Assembly: GCF_042738955.1 (NCBI RefSeq)
Contig: NZ_JBHYHC010000050.1
Coordinates: forward strand, 1-64,000
Direction: 5' to 3'
DNA from: Umezawaea sp042738955
Lineage (GTDB): Bacteria; Actinomycetota; Actinomycetes; Mycobacteriales; Pseudonocardiaceae
Length of the DNA stretch: 64,000 nucleotides
The notes beneath the pieces are model-generated. The model made no database searches, had not been told where the DNA came from, and worked only from the letters and a program-made list of their open reading frames with translations. The position numbers and the translations under genes are program-made. How positions within the stretch are numbered: position 1 is the stretch's first letter; each line of letters begins with the position of its first letter. Shown piece by piece: positions 43,324-52,101 of the stretch.

Positions 43324-44355
43324 GGTCGGCAACAGCTCCACCCGCCGCACATCTCGCTCCCCCGCCAAGCGCCGCAACAACACCTCGGCCGCCACCTTCC
43401 CCACCTCGGCCTTCGGCGGGGCGACCGCCGTCAACGGCGTGCCGCCCATGCCCGCCACCACGTCGTCGTACGCCACGACCGAGCAGTCCTCCGGCACCCG
43501 GACCCCGTGCGCGGCCAACTCCTGGACCAGCATCAACGCCTCGACATCCCCGTGCAGCACCACGCCGGTGATCCCGCGCTCCCGCACCTGGTCGGCGAAC
43601 CCCGCCACCGCCTCGGCCCCCGGTCCGGGCCCGGCGTCCGGGGCGCTGAGCACCACGCCCCAGTCGTCGACCTCCGGCCGTGCCGCCACGATCTCCGCGA
43701 ACGCCCTCCGCAGGGCGCGGGCCGTGGGGCTGTCGTCGCGCGCCGCCAACAGGATCCGCCGGTGGCCCAACCCCACCAGGTGGTCCACGGCCAGGTGCGC
43801 GCCGTACCAGTGGTCGGAGCACACCGAGTCCACCGCGTGCGCCGCGCTCCCCGCCGCGGGCCGCCGTTCCACCAGCACCACCGGCACCCCGATCCGCGCC
43901 AGCCACCCGTGGTCCGCCGCCTCGGCGTCGGCCGATCGCCAGCGCGGCGCGAGCAGCACTCCCCGCGCCCCCTCGGCCAACGCCCGCTCCACGATCGGCC
44001 GCTCGGCCCCGACGACCTGCGGCGCGATGTGCAACGCCACCCGCAGCCCGGCCTCCTCCAACACCACCCGAGCCCCGTGCACCGCCTCGTACAGGTACGT
44101 GTGCCGCTCCGGCACCACGAGCGCCACGGCCCCACCGGCGACCGGTTCGGCCACGTGCCGCTCGGCCACCCCCACCGGCCGCACCACGCCGTGCCCCCGC
44201 CGCACGACCCCGGCCCGCGCCATCTCCTCGACGTCCCGCCGCACCGTGACGACCGAGACCTCCAACTCGGCGGCCAACTCGCTCACCCGGACGGCCCCGC
44301 GCGACCCCACCACGCCCAGGATCCGCTGACGCCGGGCACCACTCGGTTCACGCAT
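43291..44355 (-). CDS. DeoR-type HTH regulator with LacI-type sugar-sensing domain
   Basis: A 354-residue regulator from ATG 44355 (AAGGG 7 nt upstream). The N-terminus RRQRILGVVGSRGAVRVSEL, AAELEVSVVTVRRDVEEMAR is a DeoR winged helix. Instead of the DeoR sugar-phosphate domain it carries a periplasmic-binding-protein-like sensor: ARGVLLAPRWRSADAEAADH, VPVVLVERRPAAG, HLAVDHLVGLGHRRILLAAR and CSVVAYDDVVAGMGGTPLTA with VAPPKAEVG, as in LacI proteins. A free sugar is therefore the likely ligand. It probably represses itself and the downstream dehydrogenase/DUF2264 operon. The 3' end runs into the tandem repeat array. Confidence 0.88.
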   Translation of the reverse strand: MREPSGARRQRILGVVGSRGAVRVSELAAELEVSVVTVRRDVEEMARAGVVRRGHGVVRPVGVAERHVAEPVAGGAVALVVPERHTYLYEAVHGARVVLEEAGLRVALHIAPQVVGAERPIVERALAEGARGVLLAPRWRSADAEAADHGWLARIGVPVVLVERRPAAGSAAHAVDSVCSDHWYGAHLAVDHLVGLGHRRILLAARDDSPTARALRRAFAEIVAARPEVDDWGVVLSAPDAGPGPGAEAVAGFADQVRERGITGVVLHGDVEALMLVQELAAHGVRVPEDCSVVAYDDVVAGMGGTPLTAVAPPKAEVGKVAAEVLLRRLAGERDVRRVELLPTLTVRGSTMSV

Positions 44356-44370
44356 CGGCCGACCCTTTGT

Positions 44371-44385
44371 TCGTTTGACCGTTTG
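44371..44385. promoter_or_regulatory. Shared 15-bp operator, copy before the DeoR-type gene
   Basis: tcgtttgaccgtttg, exact reverse complement of the site at 42971-42985, 15 bp upstream of the regulator start, suggesting autorepression. Confidence 0.7.
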
Positions 44386-44545
44386 GGCCAGCATAACGAT
44401 CTCGGGCGGAACCGCCGGGTTCATGATCGGATTCGGCGCGGAGACCCGTCCGGAAAGCGCAGGTGAACACCCTTGACCGGTGGTGACAAGACCGACGACG
44501 ACTGACTCACCGGCCCGCCCGCACGCCGTTGAGGGGTGCGGGCTC

Positions 44546-45229
44546 TCAGTCCAGCGCGAGGCGGAGGCCGAAGCGGTGGCGGGCGGGAACGGCCCGCGCG
44601 ATGAGCGACACCTCCACGAGCCCGGAGGGGTTCTCCGCCGACCGCACGCGGTACCGGTCGTCGTCGTCCTCGAACCCGATCCGCTCGAACGACGCCGTCT
44701 CACCCCGAGGCAGCACCAGGACGTAGCGCACCATGTCGACCTCCTGCCCGAAGTGCAGGACGTAGTCGTCGGCCACGCGGCGGCCCACCAGCGGCTCGCA
44801 CATCCCCGGCCAGGTGATCACCAGCATGATCCGCAGGTCCACCCCGACCGCCGCGGGCGCCGGGAGGTGGGCGTGCACCTCCATCCGGCCGTCCGCGAGC
44901 CACGACGTCGTCGTGTGGTAGTCCGGGCCGGAGTCACCCCGGACGACGCACACGGCCTTGGACCGCTGCCGCTCCGGCTGGTCCCAGCCGGGGCCGATGC
45001 GGAAGCGGTAGAAGTGCGTCTCCGCGTCCTCGACCCTGGCGACCACGTTCACCGTCTCGACCGCGCCGCCGCGCGCGTCGATCACCGTCACGTCGTCCCA
45101 CATCTTGATGCGCAGCGGCGCCCCGCGCAGGCGGTGGATCACGTTGCAGTAGTGGGCGACCAGGAGTTGGTCGCGCGCACGGGTCCCCGGCAGGTGCTTC
45201 CCCAGCCACGCGACGAAGGTCTTGAGCAC
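44546..45229 (-). CDS. Conserved hypothetical protein, beta-rich
   Basis: A 227-residue protein from GTG 45229, fixed by GGAGG 5 nt upstream. A short basic N-terminal helix (VLKTFVAWLGKHLPGTRARD) is followed by alternating beta strands: DVTVIDARGGAVETVNVVAR, FYRFRIGPGWD, GRMEVHAHLPAPAAVGVDLR and RYVLVLPRGETASFERIGFE. No signal peptide and no motif I can place. The next upstream gene is a nuclease 91 bp away; no functional link seen. Confidence 0.65.
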   Translation of the reverse strand: MLKTFVAWLGKHLPGTRARDQLLVAHYCNVIHRLRGAPLRIKMWDDVTVIDARGGAVETVNVVARVEDAETHFYRFRIGPGWDQPERQRSKAVCVVRGDSGPDYHTTTSWLADGRMEVHAHLPAPAAVGVDLRIMLVITWPGMCEPLVGRRVADDYVLHFGQEVDMVRYVLVLPRGETASFERIGFEDDDDRYRVRSAENPSGLVEVSLIARAVPARHRFGLRLALD

Positions 45230-45320
45230 GGAAGCCTCCTGTCCCCCGCGGCGCGCCGGGGCCGTTCGGATCGTCCGGCGGTCGACGGCGGAAGTCCATG
45301 CGCCCCCTGCATGAGCGGCG

Positions 45321-46016
45321 TCAACCGCAGGTGGCCAGCGACTTGTCCAGCGCCGCACGCTCCTCGGGCCGCACGCTCATCCCGTACTCGGTCTTCACGC
45401 CGACGTAGACCCTGGCGTAGGAGCAGGCGTACGCGGGGTTCGGCGGCATCCACTCGTCCGGGGTCTTGTCGCCCTTGGACTGGTTGACCTTGCCGGTCAC
45501 CGCGATCAGGTTGTTGAGGTCGTTGGCCGCCGCCGCGCGGCGTTCGGGCGTCCACGCGGCCGCGCCGCTGCGCCACATCTCCGCCAGCGGGACGACGTGG
45601 TCGATCTGGATCTTCGACGTGCTGGTCAGCGTGTCGCCGGTGTACGGGTCGAGCAGCGTGCCGGAGGTGACCGAGCACCGGCCTTCCTTGCGGACGACGT
45701 CGGTCATGTCGCGGGCGAGGACCTGGTTGCGCTGGTCGCAGCCGTCGCCGTCCACGTCGAGCCACGGCTGGCCGAAGACGCAGCCCGCGCCGTTGCCGCA
45801 GTCGCGCTCGTAGCCGTCCATCTTGCCGAGCCCGCCTTCGGGCAGTTGGGCGAGTTCGGTCTTGGCGGTGGCGGCGTCCGGGGTTCCCTCGGGCACGCGG
45901 TCCACCGTGACGGCGGCGCCGGAGCCCCCGGCCGGAGCGGCTCCGACGTCCAGCGGGTCGCACCCCGCCAGCAGGAACGCCAACGCGGTCAACGCTGCGG
46001 CGGTGCGCCGGGTCAT
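45321..46016 (-). CDS. Secreted HNH-type nuclease (DUF1524), lipoprotein
   Basis: A 231-residue protein from ATG 46016 (GGAGG upstream). Lipoprotein signal RRTAAALTALAFLLAGC, Cys about 18. The domain core KIQIDHVVPLAEMWRSGAAA, then NDLNNLIAVTGKVNQSKGDK and TPDEWMPPNPAYACSYARVY is the DUF1524/GmrSD-C-type HNH fold: DH of IDHV, Asn pair of NDLNN and the KGD(K)/W residues. Relatives are secreted nucleases in Streptomyces and its allies, thought to scavenge nucleotides. Six Cys may form disulfides. Confidence 0.87.
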   Translation of the reverse strand: MTRRTAAALTALAFLLAGCDPLDVGAAPAGGSGAAVTVDRVPEGTPDAATAKTELAQLPEGGLGKMDGYERDCGNGAGCVFGQPWLDVDGDGCDQRNQVLARDMTDVVRKEGRCSVTSGTLLDPYTGDTLTSTSKIQIDHVVPLAEMWRSGAAAWTPERRAAAANDLNNLIAVTGKVNQSKGDKTPDEWMPPNPAYACSYARVYVGVKTEYGMSVRPEERAALDKSLATCG

Positions 46017-46136
46017 CGGGGCCTCCAGTGGGTCACCATGTCGATCAGCTGGTACCCGCCGGAGGCCCCGGCCAACCTCGAATTCCCTTGCCAGCGCCGA
46101 AAATGGGCCATTCGGCCTAACGTCCACTGTGGACCG

Positions 46137-47369
46137 TCAGAGCAGCCGCACGTCCGGGTGGCGGGGGGACGGGCCGTCGAACAGGCGGGTGGGGCGGCCT
46201 TTGAGGTGCAGGTCGAAGTAGGCGGCGAGGTAGTCGTGCTGGGCGGCCAGCGAGCGGGTCGGGGAGATCGTGCCGACCAGTTCGACGCGCTTGGCCGGTG
46301 GCAGCAGGGACGTCAGTTGGGGGACGGCGATCTGGAGGTCGGTGAAGCCGTAGTGCGTGCCGCCGTCCAAGTGGACGTCCCGCTTCCAGCCCCGTTGGTG
46401 CGGCCAGAAGTCGGCCCACGTCGGGTCGAGGGCGCGGTCGAGGTGGGAGTGCTCGATCTTCACCCCGGTCTCGGGGTCGACGAAGTCGGTGCCCATCAGC
46501 AGGAACGGGCGGTCCAGGCCTTGCCGGACGACCTCGCCCGGCTGGTCCGCGCCGGAGCGCATGGCGCCGTCGACGTTGACGCCCGCGTCGATGCGCCGGT
46601 CCTGGACCATCGTCTCCCCCGCAGTGAAGCCGCCGTAGGAGTGGCCGAACATGCCGACGCGCGACAGGTCCAGCGCGCCCGCCAAGCCGCGCGGCACGGG
46701 GTGGTGCTCGGCGTCCGGGTTGTCGCCGCGGTCCAGCCGGGCCAGCTGGTCCAGCACGAACCGGGTGTCCGCGACCCGCGCGTCGATCGCGGTCTTCATG
46801 GCGGTGGGATCGCTGTCGTCCAGCAGCGAGGGCTCCACCCGGCCGCCGGGGAACTCGACGGCCGCCGACTCGTGGGTGTGCGACAGCGACACGACGACGT
46901 ACCCGCGGCTGGCCAGGTCGTCGGTGAGACCGGCGTTCAGCTCGCGCGCCGAACCGAGACCGGGCGAGAACAGCACCACGGGCCAGTCGCCGCGCCGCCG
47001 GTCGACCGCCGCTCCCGTGCGGGCCTGGCGGCGGGTCGCGCCCCAGTCGACCGATCCCCTCGGCACGTCGAAGAAGACCGGGCTCGACGTCACCGCGTCC
47101 ACGGCGACGGCCATGCCCGGCGTCAGCCACGGCGCTCGCGGGCCGGGGCCCGCCGCCGGGTAGGTGATCGTGGTCATCACCTCGCGGCGGGTACCGGGGA
47201 CCCACGGATCGGCGCGGTCCGGGTCGACCAGGTGCAGCTCGGTCGTCCCCACCGGGTACGGCCCGCTCAGCTCCGGCAGCGCGATCCGCGCCCCGGCCGC
47301 CGACGCGGGCGGCGCGGCGACCAGGGCGGTGGCGATCGCCAGTCCGGCGGCGATCGTTCGTCTGTGCAT
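46137..47369 (-). CDS. Secreted alpha/beta hydrolase, PAF-acetylhydrolase-like lipase
   Basis: A 410-residue exported enzyme; ATG 47369 gives the signal peptide MHRRTIAAGLAIATALVAAP, cut near ASAAG. The alpha/beta fold shows DWPVVLFSPGLGSARELNAG (oxyanion loop), GYVVVSLSHTHESAAVEFPG, the nucleophile elbow VGMFGHSYGGFTAGE, NVDGAM, and HYGFTDLQIAVPQLTS with the catalytic His. This set is typical of platelet-activating-factor acetylhydrolase-like and polyester-type lipases in actinomycetes. Substrate not predicted beyond an ester. Confidence 0.85.
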   Translation of the reverse strand: MHRRTIAAGLAIATALVAAPPASAAGARIALPELSGPYPVGTTELHLVDPDRADPWVPGTRREVMTTITYPAAGPGPRAPWLTPGMAVAVDAVTSSPVFFDVPRGSVDWGATRRQARTGAAVDRRRGDWPVVLFSPGLGSARELNAGLTDDLASRGYVVVSLSHTHESAAVEFPGGRVEPSLLDDSDPTAMKTAIDARVADTRFVLDQLARLDRGDNPDAEHHPVPRGLAGALDLSRVGMFGHSYGGFTAGETMVQDRRIDAGVNVDGAMRSGADQPGEVVRQGLDRPFLLMGTDFVDPETGVKIEHSHLDRALDPTWADFWPHQRGWKRDVHLDGGTHYGFTDLQIAVPQLTSLLPPAKRVELVGTISPTRSLAAQHDYLAAYFDLHLKGRPTRLFDGPSPRHPDVRLL

Positions 47370-47462
47370 TGTGGACACCCCCGTCACGGGCGGCCGTGCG
47401 CCGCCCGGTCGTCATGCTGCCCTCGGGGAGGCCGCGCGAGCGTCGTTCGCGCGGCTCGTCCT

Positions 47463-47484
47463 CCGTCCCCCGCGCGGGGGACGG
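47463..47484 (-). terminator. Terminator after hmp
   Basis: A perfect 22-bp palindrome centred on cgcg (arms ccgtcccccgc), 4 bp past the hmp stop. Confidence 0.7.
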
Positions 47485-47488
47485 GGGG

Positions 47489-48691
47489 TCAGGAAGCGGT
47501 ATGACTCGGGGCGTCGGCGCCGAGCCAGGCGTCCGGGCCGAAGACCTCGTACTGGACGCGGTCGGCGCGGACGCCGCCGTCCAGCAGGGCGCGGCGGACC
47601 GTGCGCATGAACGGCAGCGGGCCGCACAGCAGGGCGTGGGTGTCCGGGTCGACGGGGATCAGGGCGGGGTCGACGAGACCGGCGTGGGTGCCCGGACCAC
47701 CGTCGCGCTCGTACCAGAGGACGAGGGACGCGTCGGGCAGGCTGTCCACGGCGTCGAGCAGGTCGGCGCGCAACGGGTGGGTGTCAGGGGTCCGGTCGGC
47801 GTGCACGACGGTGATCGGGCGGGGCGTGCCCGCGGCGGCGAGGTGGCGCAGTGCCGCCACGACGGGGGTCGCGCCCACGCCCGCGCTGGCCAGCAGCAGG
47901 GGTCCGTCGCCCGCCGGGAGGGCGAGGTCGCCGAACGGCGGGCTGACCTGGAGGCGGTCGCCGACCCGGACGACGTCGTGCAGGTGCGTGGACACCAGTC
48001 CCGCGGGGCGGTCGCCGCCCGCGCGGTGCCGCTTCACGGTGACGCGCAGGGGTTCGCCGGGTGCCGAGCTGACGGTGTACTGGCGGATCTGCCTGCCGAG
48101 GCCGGGCAGCTCGACGGCCACGCTGACGTACTGGCCGGGGCTGTGCGGGCGGACGCGGGACTCGGGTTCGAGCAGGAACGAGGTCACGTCGTCGGTCTCG
48201 CGGTGGACCCCGGTGACGGTGTGCGGGGTGAGGGGACGGCTGAACGAGCTGCCCGCGCGCTCGTACAGGCGCGACTCCTCGGCCACCAGCAGGCAGGCGA
48301 ACAGCCAGAACACCTCGTCCCACGCGGCCACCACGTCGGGGGTCGCCGCGTCGCCGAGCACCTCGCCGATGGCGGCCATGAGGTGGCGGCCCACCACGAC
48401 GTACTGGCTCGGCGTGACGCCGAGGGACGCGTGCTTGTGGGCGATGCGGCCGACGATCGACGCGAGCGGCACGGGTTTGATCCCGGCGAAGTGCGCGGCG
48501 ACGGCGGCCACGGACATCGCGAGCGCCTGCCGCTGCTCCCCGTTCGCCTGGTTGCCCCGGTTGAACAGCTCCAGCAGTTCCGGGTGCGCCTCGAACATCC
48601 GGTCGTAGAAGCGGCCGGTGATCTCGACCCCGTGGCGCACGACGGTGTCGGCGGTGGCGCGGATGACGAGGACGGAGTCGGGAGCGAGCAT
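47489..48691 (-). CDS. hmp: Flavohemoprotein, nitric oxide dioxygenase
   Basis: A 400-residue cytoplasmic enzyme with three modules: a globin (1 to about 140; FYDRMFEAHPELLELFNRGN, proximal-His region IAHKHASLGVTPSQY), an FAD-binding ferredoxin-reductase domain (YVSVAVELPGLGRQIRQYTV, RAGGDRPAGLVSTHLHD) and an NAD domain (LLLASAGVGATPVVAALRHL, ALLCGPLPFMRTVRRALLDG, YEVFGPD). It converts nitric oxide to nitrate using NAD(P)H. Divergent from nsrR, with two inverted copies of an 11-mer in the shared promoter, so NO-dependent induction through NsrR is likely. Confidence 0.95.
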   Translation of the reverse strand: MLAPDSVLVIRATADTVVRHGVEITGRFYDRMFEAHPELLELFNRGNQANGEQRQALAMSVAAVAAHFAGIKPVPLASIVGRIAHKHASLGVTPSQYVVVGRHLMAAIGEVLGDAATPDVVAAWDEVFWLFACLLVAEESRLYERAGSSFSRPLTPHTVTGVHRETDDVTSFLLEPESRVRPHSPGQYVSVAVELPGLGRQIRQYTVSSAPGEPLRVTVKRHRAGGDRPAGLVSTHLHDVVRVGDRLQVSPPFGDLALPAGDGPLLLASAGVGATPVVAALRHLAAAGTPRPITVVHADRTPDTHPLRADLLDAVDSLPDASLVLWYERDGGPGTHAGLVDPALIPVDPDTHALLCGPLPFMRTVRRALLDGGVRADRVQYEVFGPDAWLGADAPSHTAS

Positions 48692-48736
48692 CGAGGGGAC
48701 CTCCAGTGATCGAGTACTGGTTAAAAACGTATCAGC

Positions 48737-48747
48737 GATACCTCTTT
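48737..48747. promoter_or_regulatory. NsrR-type site 1
   Basis: gatacctcttt, the reverse complement of the 11-mer at 48790; overlaps a gtatcagcgatac inverted repeat, 46 bp upstream of hmp. Confidence 0.55.
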
Positions 48748-48789
48748 AAAGCCGGCCCCTGCCAACGTGATCAGGACTACTTGGTCGAC

Positions 48790-48800
48790 AAAGAGGTATC
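48790..48800. promoter_or_regulatory. NsrR-type site 2
   Basis: aaagaggtatc, 24 bp upstream of the nsrR ATG, inverted relative to site 1. Confidence 0.55.
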
Positions 48801-48823
48801 CACCGGTTTGCTAAGGTCCGGTC

Positions 48824-49255
48824 ATGCGGCTGACACGGGCAACGGACATCGCGCTGCGCGTGCTCATGCTGACCGCGGTGCAGGACGAGCAGAGCACGGT
48901 CGACGAGCTGGCCGCCGCGCTGGACGTGCCGCGCAACCACCTGGCGAAGGTCGTGCAACGGCTGGCGCACGCGGGGCTGCTGCACACCGTGCGGGGCCGG
49001 GCGGGCGGGCTGCGGATCGCGCCGGAGGCGCTGGACTGGTCCGTCGGGCAGGTCGTGCGGGACTTCGAGGGCGACGGCGAGGTCGTCGACTGCGAGGACC
49101 CGCCGTGCCCGTTGCGCGGGGCCTGCCGGCTGCGGGGCGCGTTGCGGCGCGCGCAGGAGGCGTTCCTGGCGGAACTGGACGCGATCCCGCTGCGCGGGCT
49201 CGTCGAGCGGCCCACCGGGCCGGTGCTGCACCAGCTGACCGCCCCGAAGCGATGA
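48824..49255 (+). CDS. nsrR: Rrf2-family nitric-oxide-sensing repressor
   Basis: A 143-residue iron-sulfur regulator. The winged helix is RLTRATDIALRVLMLTAVQD, TVDELAAALDVPRNHLAKVV, the wing RGRAGGLRIAPEAL. Cys90, Cys95 and Cys101 (VVDCEDPPCPLRGACRLRG) are the cluster ligands of NsrR, whose [4Fe-4S] cluster reacts with NO. Divergence from hmp fits its role as hmp repressor. Confidence 0.93.
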   Translation: MRLTRATDIALRVLMLTAVQDEQSTVDELAAALDVPRNHLAKVVQRLAHAGLLHTVRGRAGGLRIAPEALDWSVGQVVRDFEGDGEVVDCEDPPCPLRGACRLRGALRRAQEAFLAELDAIPLRGLVERPTGPVLHQLTAPKR

Positions 49256-49308
49256 TCATCACGCCGAATCGCCGGTGAACGGCGGGGTCGGACGGCAGAC
49301 TTCCGGCC

Positions 49309-50496
49309 ATGGCCGTGAAGAAGCGCAGGTCGTCGGTGGACGTGGCGGGGATCGCCGCGCGGGCCAGTCGGGACGCGCGCGGGGCGCCCGCCGAGCTGCT
49401 GGACGGGTACCTGGAGGTGCTCGCGGCGATCAGCGTGACAGGGCAGCGGATCGGCGAGGACCAGAAGCGGCTGCGGCACGCCGTCGGCGGGCGGGCGGCC
49501 GAACTGGGCGTGGCGCTGCGGGACCTGATCGACCTCTACCTGACCGCCACGTGGCTGGCGTGGCCGTCGCTGCCGGGGGTCGGCGCGGCCGGCGGCACCG
49601 ACGCGTTCCGGGCCGTCGGGGAGGCGGTGTTCCGCGCGGCCGACGCGACCGTGGTGGAGCTGGCCGAGGGCTACGAGCAGGCGCAGCGGTGGTCCGTGCG
49701 GCAGGAGGAGTCGTTCCGCCGGGAGTTCGTGGACGACCTGCTGGACGGCCGGAACCTGGGGCAGCTCGCCGAACGGGCGGAGCGGTACGGGCTGCGGCTG
49801 GCCGCGAGCCACGTGGTGGCGGTGGTCGGGGCGGACGAGCCGTTCATCGACGGGGGTGACGTCGCCCGGCAAGTCGAGACGGCGCTGCACCACCGGCTCG
49901 GCTCGCGCGACGTGCTCGTGACGACCAAGGACGGCCTGCTGGTGTGCGTCGTGCCCGAGGGGCTGGCGGGGGCCGCCGACGAGTTCGCGCGGCAGGTCGG
50001 GACGGCCGTCGACCCCGACGTCGGCTGGCGGGCCGGGATCGGGCGGGCGCAGTCGGGGCCGGGCGGCGCGGTGCGGTCGTACGAGCAGGCGAGGCACGCG
50101 GTGGAGATCGCCGGGCTGCTCGACCTGCCCGGCCGGGTGCACAAGGCCGCCGACCTGCTGGTCTACCAGGTGCTCCTGCGGGATTCGGCGGCGCTGGCCG
50201 AGCTGGTGTCGGTGGTGCTGGAGCCGTTGCGCGAGGCCAGGTCGGGACCGCGGCCGCTGCTGGACACGCTCTCCGCGTACTTCGCCAGCGGCCGGGTCGC
50301 CACGGTCACCGCCCGCGAGCTCCGGGTCGGCGTCCGCACGGTCACCTACCGCCTGCACCGGATCAGGACGCTGACCGGCTACTCGGCCGACGACACCGAG
50401 CAGGGGTTCGCCCTCCAGGTGGCCGTGCTGGGCGCGAAGCTCCTCGGCTGGCCCGCCGCCACTTTGCCGGGCACCGGCAAGGAGGGGCCGCGCTAG
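49309..50496 (+). CDS. PucR/CdaR-type transcriptional regulator
   Basis: A 395-residue protein. The N-terminal half is helical (LLDGYLEVLAAISVTGQRIG, LRDLIDLYLTATWLAWPSLP, a RsbRD-like region); the middle holds a CdaR GGDEF-like domain (VDPDVGWRAGIGRAQSGPGG, VRSYEQARHAVEIAGLLD); the C-terminus is the PucR helix-turn-helix LLDTLSAYFASGRVATVTAR, ELRVGVRTVTYRLHRIRTLT, GYSADDTEQGFALQVAVLGA. The target is not evident from the neighbours. Confidence 0.88.
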   Translation: MAVKKRRSSVDVAGIAARASRDARGAPAELLDGYLEVLAAISVTGQRIGEDQKRLRHAVGGRAAELGVALRDLIDLYLTATWLAWPSLPGVGAAGGTDAFRAVGEAVFRAADATVVELAEGYEQAQRWSVRQEESFRREFVDDLLDGRNLGQLAERAERYGLRLAASHVVAVVGADEPFIDGGDVARQVETALHHRLGSRDVLVTTKDGLLVCVVPEGLAGAADEFARQVGTAVDPDVGWRAGIGRAQSGPGGAVRSYEQARHAVEIAGLLDLPGRVHKAADLLVYQVLLRDSAALAELVSVVLEPLREARSGPRPLLDTLSAYFASGRVATVTARELRVGVRTVTYRLHRIRTLTGYSADDTEQGFALQVAVLGAKLLGWPAATLPGTGKEGPR

Positions 50497-50572
50497 CCTG
50501 CCCGCCGACAGCCTGCCCGCACGGGCCGCTCCACGCCAGGATGGATCAACACCACCGCCGCCTGGAGGACCC

Positions 50573-50833
50573 GTGAGACACCTGCACTGGCACTGGCCGC
50601 CCGGAATACCGCCGACGGCGTCGGTCGTCCCGATCCTGATCGTCGTGGCGCTGCTCGTCGGCACGTGCGCCGTGCGCCACTACGCGTTGACGCGCCTGTT
50701 CCACCGCCCCGAACCCCCGCGCGAGCCCGCACCGTCCTTTTCGGACGAAGCGCTGCGCAGGCTGCTCGACACCACGCCCGCCCCGACCACGACCAGGCAC
50801 AGCCAGGCGAACCAGTCGCCCCAGCGCGTGTAG
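50573..50833 (+). CDS. Small membrane protein, overlapping lnt antisense (uncertain)
   Basis: An 86-residue frame from GTG 50573 with GGAGG 5 nt upstream. One hydrophobic helix (ASVVPILIVVALLVGTCAV) is followed by a polar Pro-rich tail. The last 154 bp run antisense to the 3' end of lnt. The ribosome site and the helix argue for a real gene; the overlap argues against. Confidence 0.45.
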   Translation: MRHLHWHWPPGIPPTASVVPILIVVALLVGTCAVRHYALTRLFHRPEPPREPAPSFSDEALRRLLDTTPAPTTTRHSQANQSPQRV

Positions 50834-52101
50834 GGCGTGCCACCGGACGGCATCGGCAGCGACCCGCTCACGGACGTGAACGGCGTCGCCGAGCCGGTCG
50901 CCGCCTGCGCCACGACCCGGCCGGTGTGGTCGCTGAGGGTCAGGTAGCCCAAGCGCGCCGAGCGGGCCACGGAGAAGCCGCTCTCCACGCCGCGCAGCAG
51001 TTGGACCCGGCTCTGCGACCACGCGTCGACGGTGAAGTCCAGCGCGGGCACCAGGAGCAGGCCGACCCCGGCCCGGCCGTAGGCGCGGCCGAACTCCGGG
51101 TGGCCGAGGTCGGCGCAGATGGCGAGGCCGATCCGCGGGTTCGGCGCGAACGCCAGGTCCGTGCCCGCCCTCAGGTGGTCCTCCAGGCCGGGCACGAGGT
51201 GGTGCTTGCGGTAGACCACCGTCCGCTCCGACAGGGCGAACGCGGTGTTGTAGCCGCCCTCCACCGCGCCGACCACGACCGTGACGCCCCTGGCGCGGGC
51301 CGCCTCCGCCAGCGGGTCGAGCAGCGCCGGGTCGGCGACCAGGAAACCCTTCTCCGGCAGCACGACGATCTTCGTGCCGTCGTCCGGGGCCGTCCGCAGC
51401 CAGTCCACGTACGCCGCCACGAGCGCGCGGCCCGCGGGGCTGTCCACCGGGACCTCGTCGCGGTCGGTGCGCGCCGAGAGCAGCGTGATCCGGGGCGAGG
51501 ACGGGAGGTCGACCGCCAGCCGTGCCACGCCGAACCCGACCGCCAGCCCCAGGACCAGCGCGCCTGCCACGACCACCCGCGGCCGGGCGACGGCGAGCAC
51601 GGCGGGCAGCAGCGACACCAGGAAGCTGACGCCCCAGCCGCCGGTCAGCGAGGCGACCTGGAGCACCGGGAGCAGGTCGGCCTGCGTCGGCGCGAGGCTC
51701 CAGTTCGCCCCCGCCGGGGTCGCGACGCTGACCAGGTGCTCCGCGGCGGCGACCCCGGCGGGGAACACCGCGGCGGCCAGGAAGCCGTTGCCCCGCAGCA
51801 GGACCGCGCGGAACAGCAGCACGATCCCGGTGAGCAGCAGCGGGAACCCGACGAACGGGATCGCCAGCAGCGGCACGGGCAGTTCCAGGTCGACCGCGTA
51901 GTAGTGCCACACGTTCGCGCCGCCCAGCGCGTACGCGGCGAACGCGGCGACGGCGGCGACGCTCGCCGGGACCCGTGGCGCGAGCAGCAGGAGCGGCAGC
52001 GGGGCCACCCAGGTCAGCCACGGGATTGGGTGCGGGCCGGTGCCGAAGAAGTACAGGAGCGCGGTCGCCGGGACCGCCGCGGCCCTAAGCGCGAACGCCA
52101 T
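50680..52101 (-). CDS. lnt: Apolipoprotein N-acyltransferase homologue
   Basis: A 473-residue membrane protein. About six transmembrane helices in the first 195 residues (WLTWVAPLPLLLLAPRVPAS, AIPFVGFPLLLTGIVLLFRA, FLVSLLPAVLAVARPRVVVA) precede a carbon-nitrogen-hydrolase domain with the full E-K-C triad: E250 (VVLPEKGFLV), K299 (VVYRKHHLVPG), C329 (LAICADLGHPEFG). A last helix lies near residue 437. Lnt adds the third acyl chain to lipoproteins in the membrane. Co-transcribed with a TetR gene (17-bp overlap), which is unusual for a housekeeping enzyme and suggests inducible lipoprotein acylation or a specialised nitrilase-type use. Confidence 0.85.
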   Translation of the reverse strand: MAFALRAAAVPATALLYFFGTGPHPIPWLTWVAPLPLLLLAPRVPASVAAVAAFAAYALGGANVWHYYAVDLELPVPLLAIPFVGFPLLLTGIVLLFRAVLLRGNGFLAAAVFPAGVAAAEHLVSVATPAGANWSLAPTQADLLPVLQVASLTGGWGVSFLVSLLPAVLAVARPRVVVAGALVLGLAVGFGVARLAVDLPSSPRITLLSARTDRDEVPVDSPAGRALVAAYVDWLRTAPDDGTKIVVLPEKGFLVADPALLDPLAEAARARGVTVVVGAVEGGYNTAFALSERTVVYRKHHLVPGLEDHLRAGTDLAFAPNPRIGLAICADLGHPEFGRAYGRAGVGLLLVPALDFTVDAWSQSRVQLLRGVESGFSVARSARLGYLTLSDHTGRVVAQAATGSATPFTSVSGSLPMPSGGTPYTRWGDWFAWLCLVVVGAGVVSSSLRSASSEKDGAGSRGGSGRWNRRVNA

